A program made the translations under genes and the position numbers. Under the pieces are notes generated by a model, which saw only the letters and a list, made by a program, of their open reading frames with translations, had not been told where the DNA came from and did not search any database. Of a stretch of 64,000 nucleotides of DNA, positions 6,577 through 16,763 are shown piece by piece (position 1 is the stretch's first letter; every line of letters starts with the position of its first letter). Location: positions 685,180 to 749,179 of the forward strand of contig NZ_BMXP01000001.1 in NCBI RefSeq assembly GCF_014651815.1, in the 5' to 3' direction. This DNA is from Alteromonas halophila (GTDB taxonomy: Bacteria; Pseudomonadota; Gammaproteobacteria; Enterobacterales; Alteromonadaceae).

Positions 6577-7026
6577 ATGGGGGGGCAGCCCTCAGCAACC
6601 GGGCACATCAGCGGAGCGATTACCATCGAATTTAATAGCCTTTTTCAATGGACGGCAATAATTATAGAGCTGATAGGCTTAGTGTTGGTTTCAGTTGAAC
6701 TGTACTTTCCTAAGGTATCCGAATTTCTAAAAGCTACGTTTGAAGAAACCAAACCTAAGTTTATGAAAAATAAACTCGCATGGCTTGGCTGCTTTATCGT
6801 TATCTGGATAGTTGCAGTGTTCGTTTTATCTGCCTGGAACACGTCGATGCTTCTTATTTCAAATCTGTTTTTTAGCGCGATTACTGCGATAGTGCTAATC
6901 ATATTCACCATCAGTAAACTACTTGTACGGCTGGGCGTTGTGCTTGGCCGTGGCAATTCTGTTGGGGGCGTTGGGTTGGTACTAGCATTAATTGGCTTTT
7001 CGTTAGAACTTATCCAGTTAGCGTAG
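6577..7026 (+). CDS. small integral membrane protein
   Basis: 149 residues with four hydrophobic segments (near 22-40, 66-88, 92-113 and 124-146) and a charged loop (FLKATFEETKPKFMKNK) between spans one and two. No family recognised. The ATG at 6577 lacks a good ribosome-binding site; TTG codons at 6568 and 6571 are alternatives, and translation could begin further in. The gene lies 19 bp before a DUF1801 gene and may be co-transcribed. Confidence 0.55.
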   Translation: MGGQPSATGHISGAITIEFNSLFQWTAIIIELIGLVLVSVELYFPKVSEFLKATFEETKPKFMKNKLAWLGCFIVIWIVAVFVLSAWNTSMLLISNLFFSAITAIVLIIFTISKLLVRLGVVLGRGNSVGGVGLVLALIGFSLELIQLA

Positions 7027-7045
7027 GAATGAGAGGAGCTGAATA

Positions 7046-7423
7046 ATGCAATATGATGTGAGCACCCCTGCTGACTATATTAAGGCGCTGGATGGTGACT
7101 GGCGAAAAGAAAAGTTACTGCTGTTAAGGCAGCTTATCCTGCATCAGGACTCGGCTATCGATGAGTCTATTAACTATAAAATGCTGTGTTATACCCTTCA
7201 TCAAAAAGGGCTTTTTCACTTAAATGCTCAAAAAGGCTATGTCAGTCTTTACTGTGGCAATACGGAGAAAGTCGATCCGCAGGGCGCGCTGCTTGCCGGC
7301 CTGAAAACAGGTAAAGGGTGTATCCGGTTTACTAAACGCACAGATATTGCCGCCACGCAAATTGAAGCATTTATCGCGCGGGCCACAGCAAGGGTAAAAG
7401 AAGGAAAAGATGTAGGCTGTTAA
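7046..7423 (+). CDS. DUF1801 domain protein
   Basis: 125 residues, full length for the family. It shows the pattern of DUF1801/YdhG-like proteins: YIKALDGDWRKEKLLLLRQLI, then ESINYKMLCYTLHQKGLFHLNAQKGYVSLYCGN (read as INYKMLCYTLHQKG) and a C-terminal GKGCIRFTKRTDI segment. The fold resembles the frataxin/CyaY-like or SRP-associated small alpha/beta type, but no enzymatic role is established. AGAGGAG lies just upstream of the ATG. A strong hairpin 20 bp downstream ends the unit. Confidence 0.75.
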   Translation: MQYDVSTPADYIKALDGDWRKEKLLLLRQLILHQDSAIDESINYKMLCYTLHQKGLFHLNAQKGYVSLYCGNTEKVDPQGALLAGLKTGKGCIRFTKRTDIAATQIEAFIARATARVKEGKDVGC

Positions 7424-7442
7424 TGACGCTTACAGGAGTACA

Positions 7443-7470
7443 CCACACCTGACATTGCCGTCAGGTGTGG
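7443..7470. terminator. convergent hairpin
   Basis: Perfect 11-bp stem CCACACCTGAC / GTCAGGTGTGG with the loop ATTGCC, placed between the convergent DUF1801 and aldehyde dehydrogenase genes. No clear T run follows on either strand, so termination efficiency is uncertain. Confidence 0.6.
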
Positions 7471-7478
7471 CCTTCGGC

Positions 7479-8855
7479 TTATTCCGCCACAAAAATCGTT
7501 TTAATATTCACAAACTCACGAATACCAAAACCACCGTGTTCCCGGCCATAGCCACTTTCTTTCACACCACCAAAGGGCAGGTTGGGCTGGGCCAGCGAGT
7601 AACCATTAATGTTGACCATGCCGGTATCAAACTCGGTGCGGGCTAATTCAATGGCGCGCTCTTCATTGGATGAGAAAATACCACCACCCAGGCCATAGCG
7701 CGAATCATTGGCAATGCGCATCGCATCTTCATCGTCTTTGGCGCGGATGATCGAAGCAACCGGTCCGAACAGCTCATCATCGTAGGCGGGCATACCCGGC
7801 GTGACGTTTTCAAGGATGGTGCCCGGGTAATAGTAACCAGGGCCAGATGCCGGTTCGCCACCCAGTGTGCATAGTGCACCTTTGTCGATGGATTCAGTAA
7901 CCTGATCATGCAGTTTGTCCATAAGATCTTTGCGCGCCATCGGCCCGATGTCGGTGTCATCGGAGCGAGGGTCGCCAAGCGTCAGGCCTTCAAATGCCTC
8001 GCGGAAAGCACCGACGAACTTATCATAGATGGCATCGGGCACAATAAAGCGCTTGGCCGATACACAGGTTTCGCCGTTGTTAATAACCCGGCCCTGCACA
8101 CAGGCTTCAACAGCTGTGTCCAGATCGGCATCTTCCAGCACCACAAAGGCATCATTACTGCCCAGTTCCAGCACGGTTTTCTTAGACTGACTGCCAGCGT
8201 TTTCTGCAACTTTTTTACCCACGGCATCCGATCCGGTAAAGGTAACACCGCGAACGTTGTCGTGCTGAATCAGGCTGCTGGCGGTCTTGCCGCTAATCAT
8301 CAGTGACTGATATACATTTTTTGGGAACCCGGCCTGCTCAAACAGCTCCTGAATAAGCTTCGCCATGCCAAACACATTGTCAGCGTGCTTTAGTACCGTG
8401 GTATTGCCGGCCATAATGTTTGGTACGCTGTAGCGGATCACCTGATAGAGCGGGAAGTTCCAGGGCTGAATACCCAGGATCACACCAATTGGCTGATAGG
8501 AAACGATAGCGTTTCCTCCGTCATAAGGGCGTTTCTCATCTTCCAGCTGTTCAGGTCCGTTGTCCGCCGTGTACCGACAGATTGCCGCGCAAAGTTCAAC
8601 TTCCTGATGACCCTGCGCTTTAATTTTGCCCATTTCATCAATCATCAGTTCAACAATATCGTCTGCACGCGATTCAATGGTATCGGCCAGCTTGTGAAGC
8701 AGTGCGCTGCGTTCTTTTAATGACGTTTTACGCCAGGATGTGAACGCCTGGTGCGCGTCGTCTACGGCTTGTTGTGCCTGGTTTTCATCTAGCAAACGGT
8801 AGGTTTGCAGTGTTTTCTCGGTAGCGGGGTTAATTGTTTCAACAGAATCAGACAT
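7479..8855 (-). CDS. NAD(P)-dependent succinate-semialdehyde dehydrogenase
   Basis: 458 residues of the aldehyde dehydrogenase superfamily, close in layout to Sad/GabD-type enzymes. They oxidise succinate semialdehyde to succinate in the cytosol, linking GABA breakdown to the TCA cycle. Visible motifs: IQPWNFPLYQ near residue 133 (nucleotide-binding loop), FTGSDAVGKKV near 206, the general base Glu in VLELGSNDAF near 228, the nucleophilic Cys in NNGETCVSAKRF near 263, and the ELFGPVASI segment. The start is the ATG behind GGAGG. No gabT aminotransferase is next to it, so the substrate assignment is family-based. Confidence 0.85.
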   Translation of the reverse strand: MSDSVETINPATEKTLQTYRLLDENQAQQAVDDAHQAFTSWRKTSLKERSALLHKLADTIESRADDIVELMIDEMGKIKAQGHQEVELCAAICRYTADNGPEQLEDEKRPYDGGNAIVSYQPIGVILGIQPWNFPLYQVIRYSVPNIMAGNTTVLKHADNVFGMAKLIQELFEQAGFPKNVYQSLMISGKTASSLIQHDNVRGVTFTGSDAVGKKVAENAGSQSKKTVLELGSNDAFVVLEDADLDTAVEACVQGRVINNGETCVSAKRFIVPDAIYDKFVGAFREAFEGLTLGDPRSDDTDIGPMARKDLMDKLHDQVTESIDKGALCTLGGEPASGPGYYYPGTILENVTPGMPAYDDELFGPVASIIRAKDDEDAMRIANDSRYGLGGGIFSSNEERAIELARTEFDTGMVNINGYSLAQPNLPFGGVKESGYGREHGGFGIREFVNIKTIFVAE

Positions 8856-9107
8856 ACAGTGCCTCCATAATAGAAAAGATATGAGAGACGCTGCAATTAC
8901 AAAGCCAGAACAAGTGATTCATGATATTTTTAATTAAAACAATTATTTAGTGAATTTTATGTTGCTGAGGTCAGATTCAGAAAAAGCATCAGGAAGTAGT
9001 TATTTCAGAGTCAAAGGTGAAAATTTCATTGCCTGTAAAATAAATACGGCAGTTCGCCAGACAACCCACTACACTATATTTGCGTTTAATTTTTTAGGAC
9101 AAGGACT

Positions 9108-9632
9108 ATGCGTACTACAAAAATAATTCCCTTTTTACTGTGTATTGGCGTGGCTTTTTCACTTACTGCCTGCAGCGAAGCAGATAAGGAAAAAGCGGAG
9201 GAGGCCAGCAAAGAGATGGCTGAGAAAACCAAAGGTGCCATGGATGATGCCAAAGAGGCTGGCGAGGATATGGCTGATGATGCTGAAGATGCAATGTCTG
9301 ATGCGAAGGAAGCTGGCGAAAAGTGGGCCGATGATGCGAAAGAAACCAGCGAAGAATGGGCCGATGACGCCAGTGACAAAGCCGATGAAATGGGCGATGC
9401 CATGAAAGAGAAAGGCGAAGCCATTAAAGAAAAAAGTAAGGAAATGTACGAAGAGGGGAAACAGGCGATTGCTGACAAAGCCAAAGAGTACGCTACCTTC
9501 GGAGCTTGTTTTGAGAAAGCCGGGTGTAACGAGGATGACAAAACGGCCAGCAGTGTCACTGAATCTCAGTGCGACGCCTCAGGCGGTAAAAGCTGGTATG
9601 ACAGCGATGCTGACGAGTGTGTTAATTTATAG
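9108..9632 (+). CDS. LEA-like repeat lipoprotein
   Basis: 174 residues. A lipobox (SLTAC) puts the lipidated Cys at residue 22. Residues ~25-125 are almost only Ala, Lys, Glu, Asp, Met and Gly in loose 11-residue repeats (AEKTKGAMDDAKEAGEDMA, SDAKEAGEKWADDAKE and so on). This pattern is seen in LEA and apolipoprotein-like amphipathic helices. The last ~45 residues form a compact Cys-containing end (GACFEKAGC ... QCDASGGKSWYDSDADECV) with four cysteines, perhaps two disulfides. Likely an outer-membrane or periplasmic stress or envelope protein; the role is inferred. It is monocistronic. Confidence 0.8.
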   Translation: MRTTKIIPFLLCIGVAFSLTACSEADKEKAEEASKEMAEKTKGAMDDAKEAGEDMADDAEDAMSDAKEAGEKWADDAKETSEEWADDASDKADEMGDAMKEKGEAIKEKSKEMYEEGKQAIADKAKEYATFGACFEKAGCNEDDKTASSVTESQCDASGGKSWYDSDADECVNL

Positions 9633-10018
9633 GTAGTCAGCTAGTCTGGTCGTCTTCGTGGCGTCAATAGTAGCCTGTGTCCGGGTAACCGAAGGTGTTG
9701 CCCGGATATACGGCATTGCCTGTCAAACGACGACAATGCTATTTCTTGCCTGCACGTATTTCACGCGCCGTCATCCGGCAAAAATGCATTACGTTATTTT
9801 AAGAAAAGCAGATACTGACGCTTGCGCATGTCTGAAGCAGCAGACGTTTTTTGATGTGTCGGCCTGTGGTGCCCAGCAACAAAGACTCTGACGGCCTGAC
9901 GCCAGAATAGGTAGGCGCCACAGTTCCCCTATCTGCCGGTTCAAGAATCCCGGTTGCGGTAGTCTGATTTTGCTGACGTCCCGTAGCAAGTTAACAAGGT
10001 TCGACAGATTCCCCTGGT
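9633..10018. other. intergenic region with one hairpin
   Basis: A stem TCCGGGTAAC/GTGTTGCCCGGA at 9680-9706 could terminate the lipoprotein transcript but has no T run. No gene is supported in the remaining ~300 bp, which must hold the promoter of the RND operon. Confidence 0.4.
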
Positions 10019-11278
10019 ATGTCTAGATCTCTGAAATTCGCGCCATTTATTATTGGTCTTATTGCTATTGCGTTAACCGTAATAGCGGTTACTCTCATCT
10101 ACTCCAGTGAGCCCGTTGCCCAGAAAGACGGTGCCACGAAACGTAATGCCATGCCGGTATCGGTGGTGTCTGCCAGTGTTAGTCAGTATGCGCCGGTCGT
10201 CAAAGCCATGGGGCAGGTGGTACCGGCCAGACAGGTATCGTTGCGTCCAAGGGTAACAGGCACGGTTGAGGCGGTGTCTGACAAATTCGTGCCAGGCAGT
10301 CTGATACAAAAAGGGCAGTGGCTGGTGAAGCTTGACAGTGAAGACTACCAGCTGGCGCTTCAGCGCGCGAAGGCAGAGCTTGCCCGCGCACAGTCCCGTT
10401 ATGATATCGAGATGGGTGAGCAGGAGGTGGCGCGCGATGATTTTGCAGCGCTTAAGCGTGATGTCGCGCCCATGAACCGTTCATTGATATTACGCAAGCC
10501 GCAGTTACAGCAGGTCGAGGCTGACCTGCAAACTGCTAAAGTCGCCGTCCGTGAAGCTGAACTGGCCCTCGAGCGAACCACTATTCGCATGCCGTTTGAT
10601 GGCCAGGTGATGAGTCAGGATGTCAACCTCGGCTCGCAGCTTTCATCGTCAGATATTATCGCAACAGTAGTCGGTACTGCCCGCTACTGGGTGGAAGTAG
10701 CACTGCCGTTAAGCCAGTTACAGTGGCTGGAATCGGCAGAGGGCGATCGCATCAGTGATCATGGGGCAGAGGCCACCATCTTTAATAAAACAGCCTGGCC
10801 GCAGGGGGCTGTCCGAAAAGGCATAGTCAGAGAGGTGATTGCTGCGCTTGACCCGCAAACACGAATGGCAACTGTGCTGGTTGAGGTGAATGATCCCCTG
10901 GGTATTACCGCTGGTTCGCGCGATTCAGCAACATCTGCTGGTCAGGCACCGTTACTGGCGGGCAGCTACGTGGAGGTTTCACTACCGGCTCGCACACTGA
11001 CCAACGTTGTGCGGGTCCCGATTAATTATTTGCGCAAGAACAACACCGTCTGGGTGGCCGATGAACAGACGCTTGCAGTCAAAGAGGTCTCGGTAGCATA
11101 CCGTGATGAGCAGTATGCTTATGTGAACAAAGGCCTGAATAGTGGCGATCAGATTATCACCACTAACCTGGCGACAGTCACTGATGGCACCGCTGTTCAG
11201 ATAAAAGAAGAAACCGTTAGTACCTCATCATCTGAAAACCGGCCTCACGCGCCGGCAACGGCGAAGGTGGCGCGCTAA
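10019..11278 (+). CDS. RND efflux periplasmic adaptor (membrane fusion protein)
   Basis: 419 residues. An N-terminal membrane anchor (residues ~8-28) has no lipobox. It is followed by a biotinyl-lipoyl-like domain split around a helical hairpin ([24 protein letters not shown] region at ~75-100; coiled coil ~115-185 with LQLRALAQ-like repeats; [19 protein letters not shown] at ~190), then the beta-barrel domain. This is the HlyD/AcrA adaptor layout, linking the inner-membrane pump to an outer-membrane channel. Its stop codon overlaps the next gene's ATG by one base (TAATG), so the two are translationally coupled. No outer-membrane factor gene is nearby. Confidence 0.9.
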   Translation: MSRSLKFAPFIIGLIAIALTVIAVTLIYSSEPVAQKDGATKRNAMPVSVVSASVSQYAPVVKAMGQVVPARQVSLRPRVTGTVEAVSDKFVPGSLIQKGQWLVKLDSEDYQLALQRAKAELARAQSRYDIEMGEQEVARDDFAALKRDVAPMNRSLILRKPQLQQVEADLQTAKVAVREAELALERTTIRMPFDGQVMSQDVNLGSQLSSSDIIATVVGTARYWVEVALPLSQLQWLESAEGDRISDHGAEATIFNKTAWPQGAVRKGIVREVIAALDPQTRMATVLVEVNDPLGITAGSRDSATSAGQAPLLAGSYVEVSLPARTLTNVVRVPINYLRKNNTVWVADEQTLAVKEVSVAYRDEQYAYVNKGLNSGDQIITTNLATVTDGTAVQIKEETVSTSSSENRPHAPATAKVAR

Positions 11279-14200
11279 TGGGAAAGCAACAGTACAGTCA
11301 GCAACGTAGTGGTTTCAGTCCTATCGCCTGGATGGCGAGTAATTCGATCGCCGCCAACCTGTTTATGATCCTGCTGCTTGGCGGCGGCATTATCACAGCG
11401 TTTACTATGCAAAAGGAAGTCTACCCTGAATTTGAACTGGGTATAGTCGAGGTAAGCGTGGTGTATCCGGGCGCCTCACCAGCCGAAGTGGAAAAAGGCA
11501 TCCTGCAGCCGGTAGAAGAGGCCGTACGCGGAGTGCAGGGGATCAAGGAAATGACCTCCACAGCGCGGGAAGGCAGTGGCAACGTTACGCTGGAACTGGT
11601 CTCAGGGCTGGACCGGATGAAAGCCTTTCAGGACATTGATCAGGCCGTGAACCGGATTCGCACCTTTCCGGTCGATGCCGAAGAACCGGAAGTGACCATG
11701 CAGGCCCGACAGCGTGATGTCATGGAGCTTGGTCTGTATGGCGATGTTGACATCTGGACACTGCGTAAGCTGGCCGAGCAGGTCCGCGACCGGCTGGTCA
11801 GCGAACCGAGCATATCGCAGGTAGAAATTGGTGGCGTACCCAGTTACGTCACCCATATTGAAATTTCCCAGAATATGCTCAGGCAGTACGGTATTACGCT
11901 TTCTGATGTCGCGGCGACGATAGAGCAGGCGTCGCAGGATGTTCCAGCCGGTGAGATAAAAACCAACGAAGGCGAAATTCTGGTGCGGCTCAAAGAGCGT
12001 AAACAGTGGGCAGAGGAATATGCCCGAATCCCAGTGGTGACCAGTGAGTCCGGTGGCATTGTTACTTTAGGTGATATCGCTACTATTTATGACGGGTTTG
12101 AAGAGGCGGGTTTTCACTCGCTGTTTAACCGCCAGCCCAGTGTGGAAATTGAAATCTTCAGGGTGGGGGAGCAGTCGCCGCTGGAGATCGCTCAGACGGT
12201 CGAGCGTATATTCACTGAGCTTGATACTTCACTGCCTGAAGGCGTGAAATACCGAATCGACAGTAACCGCGCGGAAGACTTTAACGACCGGCTGTTCCTG
12301 TTACTGGATAATGGCTGGATGGCCATTGTGATTGTCGTCATTATTCTGGGGTTGTTTTTAGAATATAAGCTGGCCTTCTGGATCATGATGGGTATGACCA
12401 TTTCGTTTGTTGGCGGGCTCCTGTTCCTGCCCATGATCGGTGTCAGCATCAACATGATTTCTATGTTTGCGTTTCTGGTAGTGCTGGGCATTGTGGTCGA
12501 TGATGCCATTGTGGTGGGTGAAAATATCTACGAATACCGACAGCAGGGTATGGACGGACTCAGTGCCGCCATTAAAGGCGCGCAGGACATTGCAGCGCCG
12601 GTAACCTTTACCATCCTGACTACCATTGTGGCGTTCTTGCCGGTGATGTTTATGCCCGGTACCACAGGGCTCTTTTGGTGGCCGCTGCCCGCTGTGGTGA
12701 TTACAGTGCTGCTGATTTCACTGATAGAGGCACTGTTTATTCTGCCCGCGCACCTGGCTCACAGTAAGCCTGAACAACAGCGTGACGGTCTGATCTCCCG
12801 TATAAAATCGAAATTCGTCGACGGCCTGGAGCATTTTATTCAGCGCCGCTACAAGCCTTTTCTGACGCGCTGTCTTAAGCACCGCTATCTGACTCTGGTT
12901 TGTGCATTATGCATGCTTACCATCACCGGCGCGTTTGCCACCAGTGATCACCTTGGCATTATTATGATGCCACGCGAAGCTGCCAATGAAATTGAAGCGG
13001 GGGTGCGCCTGCCGGTCGGGACCACCGATGCCAAAGCTGCGGCTGTGGCTGAAGCGATTACTAACGCAACTTACGAGATGTTTGAACGGGAAAACCTGTT
13101 TGAGGTGGCTGAAGGCATTAAAACCAATGTGCGTGGCGAGAGCTTTATTGATGTAGAAATTGTGATGTTGCCACCGGACGAACGGGACACCAGTGCCATT
13201 GAGGTGATTGAACTGTGGCGCGAGCAGATTGGCGATATTGATGGTATCAATCAGATCACCTTTGAGGCTGAACGCGGTCCGGGTGGCTGGCGCGATGACA
13301 TCAGTGTGGATCTAAGCCATAACGATCTGGAAATGCTGGGGGCGGCCAGCCAGCGTTTTGTCTCAATGATGGAAGACTTCTCCCAGACCCGCGATGTAAA
13401 TGACAGCTATCGCCCAGGAAAGATGCAGTTTGACTTTACCCTGCTGCCGGCTGGCGAAGCATTAGGACTAACCCCTGATTATGTGGGACGTCAGGTCCGT
13501 GATGCGTTTTATGGCGCCGTGGCACTTCGCCAGTTGCGCGGCACCAACGAAGTGGAAGTGCGGGTCAAGCTGCCACGCGCAGAGCGTGAGCAGCAAAGTA
13601 CTCTGGATAACTTTATCCTGATGACGCCCGACGGGCAGGAAGTGCCGTTACTCGATGTCGTTAGTCTCTCACAGGGCGAGTCGTACAGCTCACTGGACAG
13701 GCGGGATGGCCGGCGGGTGATCACCGTCGGTATGGATGTCGAGCCGGCAGGTGCAGTCAACCAGGTACTTGATGCCATCAACAGGCAGGTGCTGCCGGAG
13801 CTGGCCAGTGAATTTCCCGGCCTGACCTGGACTTTCCGCGGTTCGCAGGCTGAAATGCGCGAGTCTACCTCATCACTGTGGATTGGTTTTTCGGTTGCCA
13901 TGTTTGTTATTTACAGCTTGCTAGCCATCGCCTTTCGCAGCTACTCGCAGCCCTTTATTGTGATGCTGGCCATTCCCTTTGGCGCCATAGGGGCTGTGGC
14001 CGGGCATATTATCTTTGGTTATGATCTGTCCATCGTTAGCCTGATGGGACTGGTGGCCTTGTCTGGCGTGGTGGTGAATGGGGCGCTTATTATGGTCGAC
14101 TACGCGAACCGCAAAGCGCAAAGTGTGCCGGTGTATGACGCCATTCTGGATGCCGGTGTCAGGCGCTTCAGACCCATCGCACTGACCACCATGACCACCT

Positions 14201-14409
14201 TTGGCGGGCTGACGCCAATCATTCTGGAACAGTCGCGCCAGGCCTATCAGCTTATCCCCATGGCCATTTCACTGGGCTTTGGGATTATTTTTGCGACCGC
14301 CATTATGTCGATAATTGTACCGTGTTTTTATCTGACACTGCATGATGTGAAAACCGCGTTAGGTGTAACAGACCGTCGCCATCAGGATAGCGCTTTTACT
14401 ACAGACTAG
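11278..14409 (+). CDS. RND efflux inner-membrane transporter
   Basis: 1043 residues, the expected length for the AcrB/MexF-type RND permease. A first span at ~25-43 precedes the [29 protein letters not shown] porter start (read as [11 protein letters not shown]). The spans at 340-500 include [16 protein letters not shown], with the two proton-relay Asp residues. The second half repeats the layout and ends with [16 protein letters not shown] and a last span near 1010. It is driven by the proton gradient and works with the adaptor encoded just upstream. Substrate (drug, bile salt, metal or solvent) cannot be read from the sequence. The missing outer channel is probably a TolC encoded elsewhere. 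Confidence 0.92.
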   Translation: MGKQQYSQQRSGFSPIAWMASNSIAANLFMILLLGGGIITAFTMQKEVYPEFELGIVEVSVVYPGASPAEVEKGILQPVEEAVRGVQGIKEMTSTAREGSGNVTLELVSGLDRMKAFQDIDQAVNRIRTFPVDAEEPEVTMQARQRDVMELGLYGDVDIWTLRKLAEQVRDRLVSEPSISQVEIGGVPSYVTHIEISQNMLRQYGITLSDVAATIEQASQDVPAGEIKTNEGEILVRLKERKQWAEEYARIPVVTSESGGIVTLGDIATIYDGFEEAGFHSLFNRQPSVEIEIFRVGEQSPLEIAQTVERIFTELDTSLPEGVKYRIDSNRAEDFNDRLFLLLDNGWMAIVIVVIILGLFLEYKLAFWIMMGMTISFVGGLLFLPMIGVSINMISMFAFLVVLGIVVDDAIVVGENIYEYRQQGMDGLSAAIKGAQDIAAPVTFTILTTIVAFLPVMFMPGTTGLFWWPLPAVVITVLLISLIEALFILPAHLAHSKPEQQRDGLISRIKSKFVDGLEHFIQRRYKPFLTRCLKHRYLTLVCALCMLTITGAFATSDHLGIIMMPREAANEIEAGVRLPVGTTDAKAAAVAEAITNATYEMFERENLFEVAEGIKTNVRGESFIDVEIVMLPPDERDTSAIEVIELWREQIGDIDGINQITFEAERGPGGWRDDISVDLSHNDLEMLGAASQRFVSMMEDFSQTRDVNDSYRPGKMQFDFTLLPAGEALGLTPDYVGRQVRDAFYGAVALRQLRGTNEVEVRVKLPRAEREQQSTLDNFILMTPDGQEVPLLDVVSLSQGESYSSLDRRDGRRVITVGMDVEPAGAVNQVLDAINRQVLPELASEFPGLTWTFRGSQAEMRESTSSLWIGFSVAMFVIYSLLAIAFRSYSQPFIVMLAIPFGAIGAVAGHIIFGYDLSIVSLMGLVALSGVVVNGALIMVDYANRKAQSVPVYDAILDAGVRRFRPIALTTMTTFGGLTPIILEQSRQAYQLIPMAISLGFGIIFATAIMSIIVPCFYLTLHDVKTALGVTDRRHQDSAFTTD

Positions 14410-14509
14410 GTGCGATTCTGAGCTAGTGAGATTAAGGAAAAGTGAGGGGCACTTGACGCACGCGTAGAATTGGTTATAAAAATGAGTTAACCCAGTCACG
14501 GATTAACTC

Positions 14510-15040
14510 ATGGAAAAGCAGGTCTGGTATAGAAACCCGGAAATGCTGGTGGCGCTCAGTGCGATAGTCACCAGTGTCGTCGCGGTGGTGGTATCCATTT
14601 ATTCTGCCTATGTCGACAGAAGCTATGCCAGAGCCTCGGTCTGGCCAAGCATTATGATCGCACAGTCGCATTTGGGCAGTCACCTGAAATATGTGGTTAT
14701 CAACCAGGGTACCGGGCCTGCGCTGATCAAATATGCGCGGATCGGTACCAGCAGCAACTATTATCCGACCTGGCGTGCTCTTATCACAGACGCAGGGTTT
14801 GCAAATGCATCCTATACCCAGGCGCATATCAGCAGTGGGGTAGTGCGGGCGTCCCAGGAAATCGTCGCCTTTGAAACCCGTAACGAAGATCTCATTACCG
14901 CGCTGGATAATGTGTTAGTCAACGCTGAAATTTGTTATTGCTCCATCTATGAGGAGTGCTGGATCAGTACTGGCGGCATGGTAACCCGCAGTGTGGAAGC
15001 ATGTACATTACCCCCAGCGACAGAAAGATTTAAACAGTAA
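14510..15040 (+). CDS. membrane-anchored protein of unknown function
   Basis: 176 residues. One N-terminal membrane span (ALSAIVTSVVAVVVSIYSAY, residues ~15-34) precedes a soluble domain of about 135 residues containing VINQGTGPALIKYARI and a Cys cluster (AEICYCSIYEECW). It resembles the many small proteins with a single anchor and a beta-sandwich domain seen in Alteromonadales, but I cannot name the family. The next gene follows after 2 bp, so an operon is likely. Confidence 0.6.
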   Translation: MEKQVWYRNPEMLVALSAIVTSVVAVVVSIYSAYVDRSYARASVWPSIMIAQSHLGSHLKYVVINQGTGPALIKYARIGTSSNYYPTWRALITDAGFANASYTQAHISSGVVRASQEIVAFETRNEDLITALDNVLVNAEICYCSIYEECWISTGGMVTRSVEACTLPPATERFKQ

Positions 15041-15042
15041 TT

Positions 15043-15597
15043 ATGCCGACACGTTATTTACTTACCGAAGCAAATTGCGCGCTCATGGTCGTTGATGTTC
15101 AGGGAAAGCTGGCGTCCATGGTCGCTGACGCAGAAGCGGTCACCGAGCGCATTGTTTGTCTGATTAAAGCCGCTCGAATACTCAACATACCGATACTGTG
15201 GGTGGAACATTGCCCCGCACGGATTGGGGCAACCATTTTGCCGGTGGCGCAGGCTCTGGAAGATACCCCCTGTTATGAAAAAGCGTCGTTTAATGCGCTT
15301 GCTACACCGTCAGTGGCCAGTGCAGTGAGTCAGATTAACCGTCAGCATATGCTGGTGTGTGGCATTGAATCACACGTGTGTGTATACCAGAGCGTGGCGG
15401 GCCTGCTGGCGGCTGGGATGCAGGTGAGTGTACTGGAGGATTGTGTGTCATCGCGCAAGGAAACCGACAAAGCAGCAGGTATACGCCGGATGGCATCAAT
15501 GGGCACCAGTGTCAGAACGCTGGAGATGGCGTTATTTGAGATCCTTGGCGATGCCCGTCACAGCCGGTTCAGGGAAATTCTATCGCTGATAAAGTGA
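15043..15597 (+). CDS. isochorismatase-family cysteine hydrolase
   Basis: 184 residues, close to the YcaC/nicotinamidase-like isochorismatase family. The catalytic triad is visible: Asp18 in MVVDVQGKL, a Lys in EKASFNAL near residue 82, and a Cys in CGIESHVCVYQSV near 112. Members hydrolyse amide or enol ether bonds in small molecules; the substrate here is unknown. It is cytosolic with no signal peptide. It lies 2 bp after the 176-residue membrane protein gene, with no link to siderophore genes, so a role in enterobactin-type synthesis is unlikely. Confidence 0.82.
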   Translation: MPTRYLLTEANCALMVVDVQGKLASMVADAEAVTERIVCLIKAARILNIPILWVEHCPARIGATILPVAQALEDTPCYEKASFNALATPSVASAVSQINRQHMLVCGIESHVCVYQSVAGLLAAGMQVSVLEDCVSSRKETDKAAGIRRMASMGTSVRTLEMALFEILGDARHSRFREILSLIK

Positions 15598-15770
15598 CGA
15601 AGTCGGACCGGCCGACTGTGAAAAGCGGTGTTCTGTTGTTACTTTCCTCTTACGCATGTGATTTTTGTGACTTTTTCTTACCTATTGTGGCTCCGCAGGC
15701 TGGCGTTGCCGAACAACCCTTGTGTACAATGTAGCGCTTTAAAAATGATTAATGCCGTACTGGGGACATT

Positions 15771-16751
15771 ATGGAGCTTGAATCTATCGTCGATGAGGCC
15801 AAGGGGCGAATTGACGCGGCAGATGATGCTGCCACCCTCGATGCTGTCCGCGTCGAGTTTATGGGGAAGAAAGGTAAACTGACTGAGCTGCTCAAAGGGC
15901 TGGGCAAGCTGTCGGCGGAAGAGCGCCCGCTGGCCGGACAAAAGATCAATCAGGCAAAGCAGCACATTCAGCAGGCCATCGGTGCAAAGGGTGATGCCCT
16001 GCGCATGGAAGAGATGAACCGCAAGCTGGCGGAAGAAGCCGTTGATGTGACGCTGCCGGGACGCACCCTGCAGCCAGGTAATGTCCATCCGGTCAGCCGC
16101 ACCATTTCACGCATCGAGTCGTTCTTTGGTGAACTTGGCTTTGCGGTAAAGACCGGCCCTGAAGTTGAAGACGGCTTTCACAATTTTGATGCGCTGAATA
16201 TTCCGGCCAATCACCCGGCCCGCGCCGATCACGATACGTTTTATTTTAATCCGGACCTGATGCTGCGCACCCAGACGTCTGGCGTTCAAATCCGTACCAT
16301 GGAAGCCGAGCAACCACCGCTGCGGATCATTTCGCCAGGGCGGGTATACCGCAACGACTACGATCAGACCCATACTCCGATGTTTCATCAGGTCGAAGGA
16401 CTGATGGTAGACAAAAATGTCAGTTTCACCGAGCTTAAAGGCATTTTGCACGATTTTCTGCATCACTTCTTTGAAGAATCTCTGGAAGTGCGTTTCCGCC
16501 CGTCTTATTTCCCGTTTACGGAGCCTTCCGCTGAAGTGGACGTTATGGGGAAAAACGGCGAATGGCTGGAAGTATTAGGCTGCGGCATGGTTCACCCCAA
16601 TGTCCTTAAAGCCGTGGATATTGATCCGGAAGAGTACACTGGGTTTGCGTTTGGCATGGGTGTTGAGCGTCTGACCATGCTGCGCTACGGCGTCACCGAT
16701 CTCCGCGCATTTTTCGAAAATGACCTTCGATTCCTCAAGCAGTTTAGTTAA
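15771..16751 (+). CDS. pheS: phenylalanyl-tRNA synthetase alpha subunit
   Basis: 326 residues, normal for PheS. The N-terminal coiled coil ([20 protein letters not shown] to ~90) binds tRNA. The class II catalytic core follows, with motif 1 [19 protein letters not shown], motif 2 [27 protein letters not shown] (read as [18 protein letters not shown]) and motif 3 [17 protein letters not shown]. It pairs with PheT to charge tRNA-Phe in the cytosol. TACAAT at 15721-15726 is a plausible -10 box. pheT follows after 12 bp. Confidence 0.97.
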   Translation: MELESIVDEAKGRIDAADDAATLDAVRVEFMGKKGKLTELLKGLGKLSAEERPLAGQKINQAKQHIQQAIGAKGDALRMEEMNRKLAEEAVDVTLPGRTLQPGNVHPVSRTISRIESFFGELGFAVKTGPEVEDGFHNFDALNIPANHPARADHDTFYFNPDLMLRTQTSGVQIRTMEAEQPPLRIISPGRVYRNDYDQTHTPMFHQVEGLMVDKNVSFTELKGILHDFLHHFFEESLEVRFRPSYFPFTEPSAEVDVMGKNGEWLEVLGCGMVHPNVLKAVDIDPEEYTGFAFGMGVERLTMLRYGVTDLRAFFENDLRFLKQFS

Positions 16752-16763
16752 GGCAACGCAGTT

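Noticed and set aside
9947..9959. GGTTCAAGAATCC resembling a tRNA T-arm.
   Set aside because: The flanking bases do not pair as a T-stem, and no acceptor or anticodon arms are present.
15628..15770. Possible pheM-like leader peptide (Phe codons near a GTG at 15628) before pheS.
   Set aside because: The TACAAT box and likely transcript start lie downstream of most of this reading frame, and no attenuator hairpin with a T run precedes pheS.
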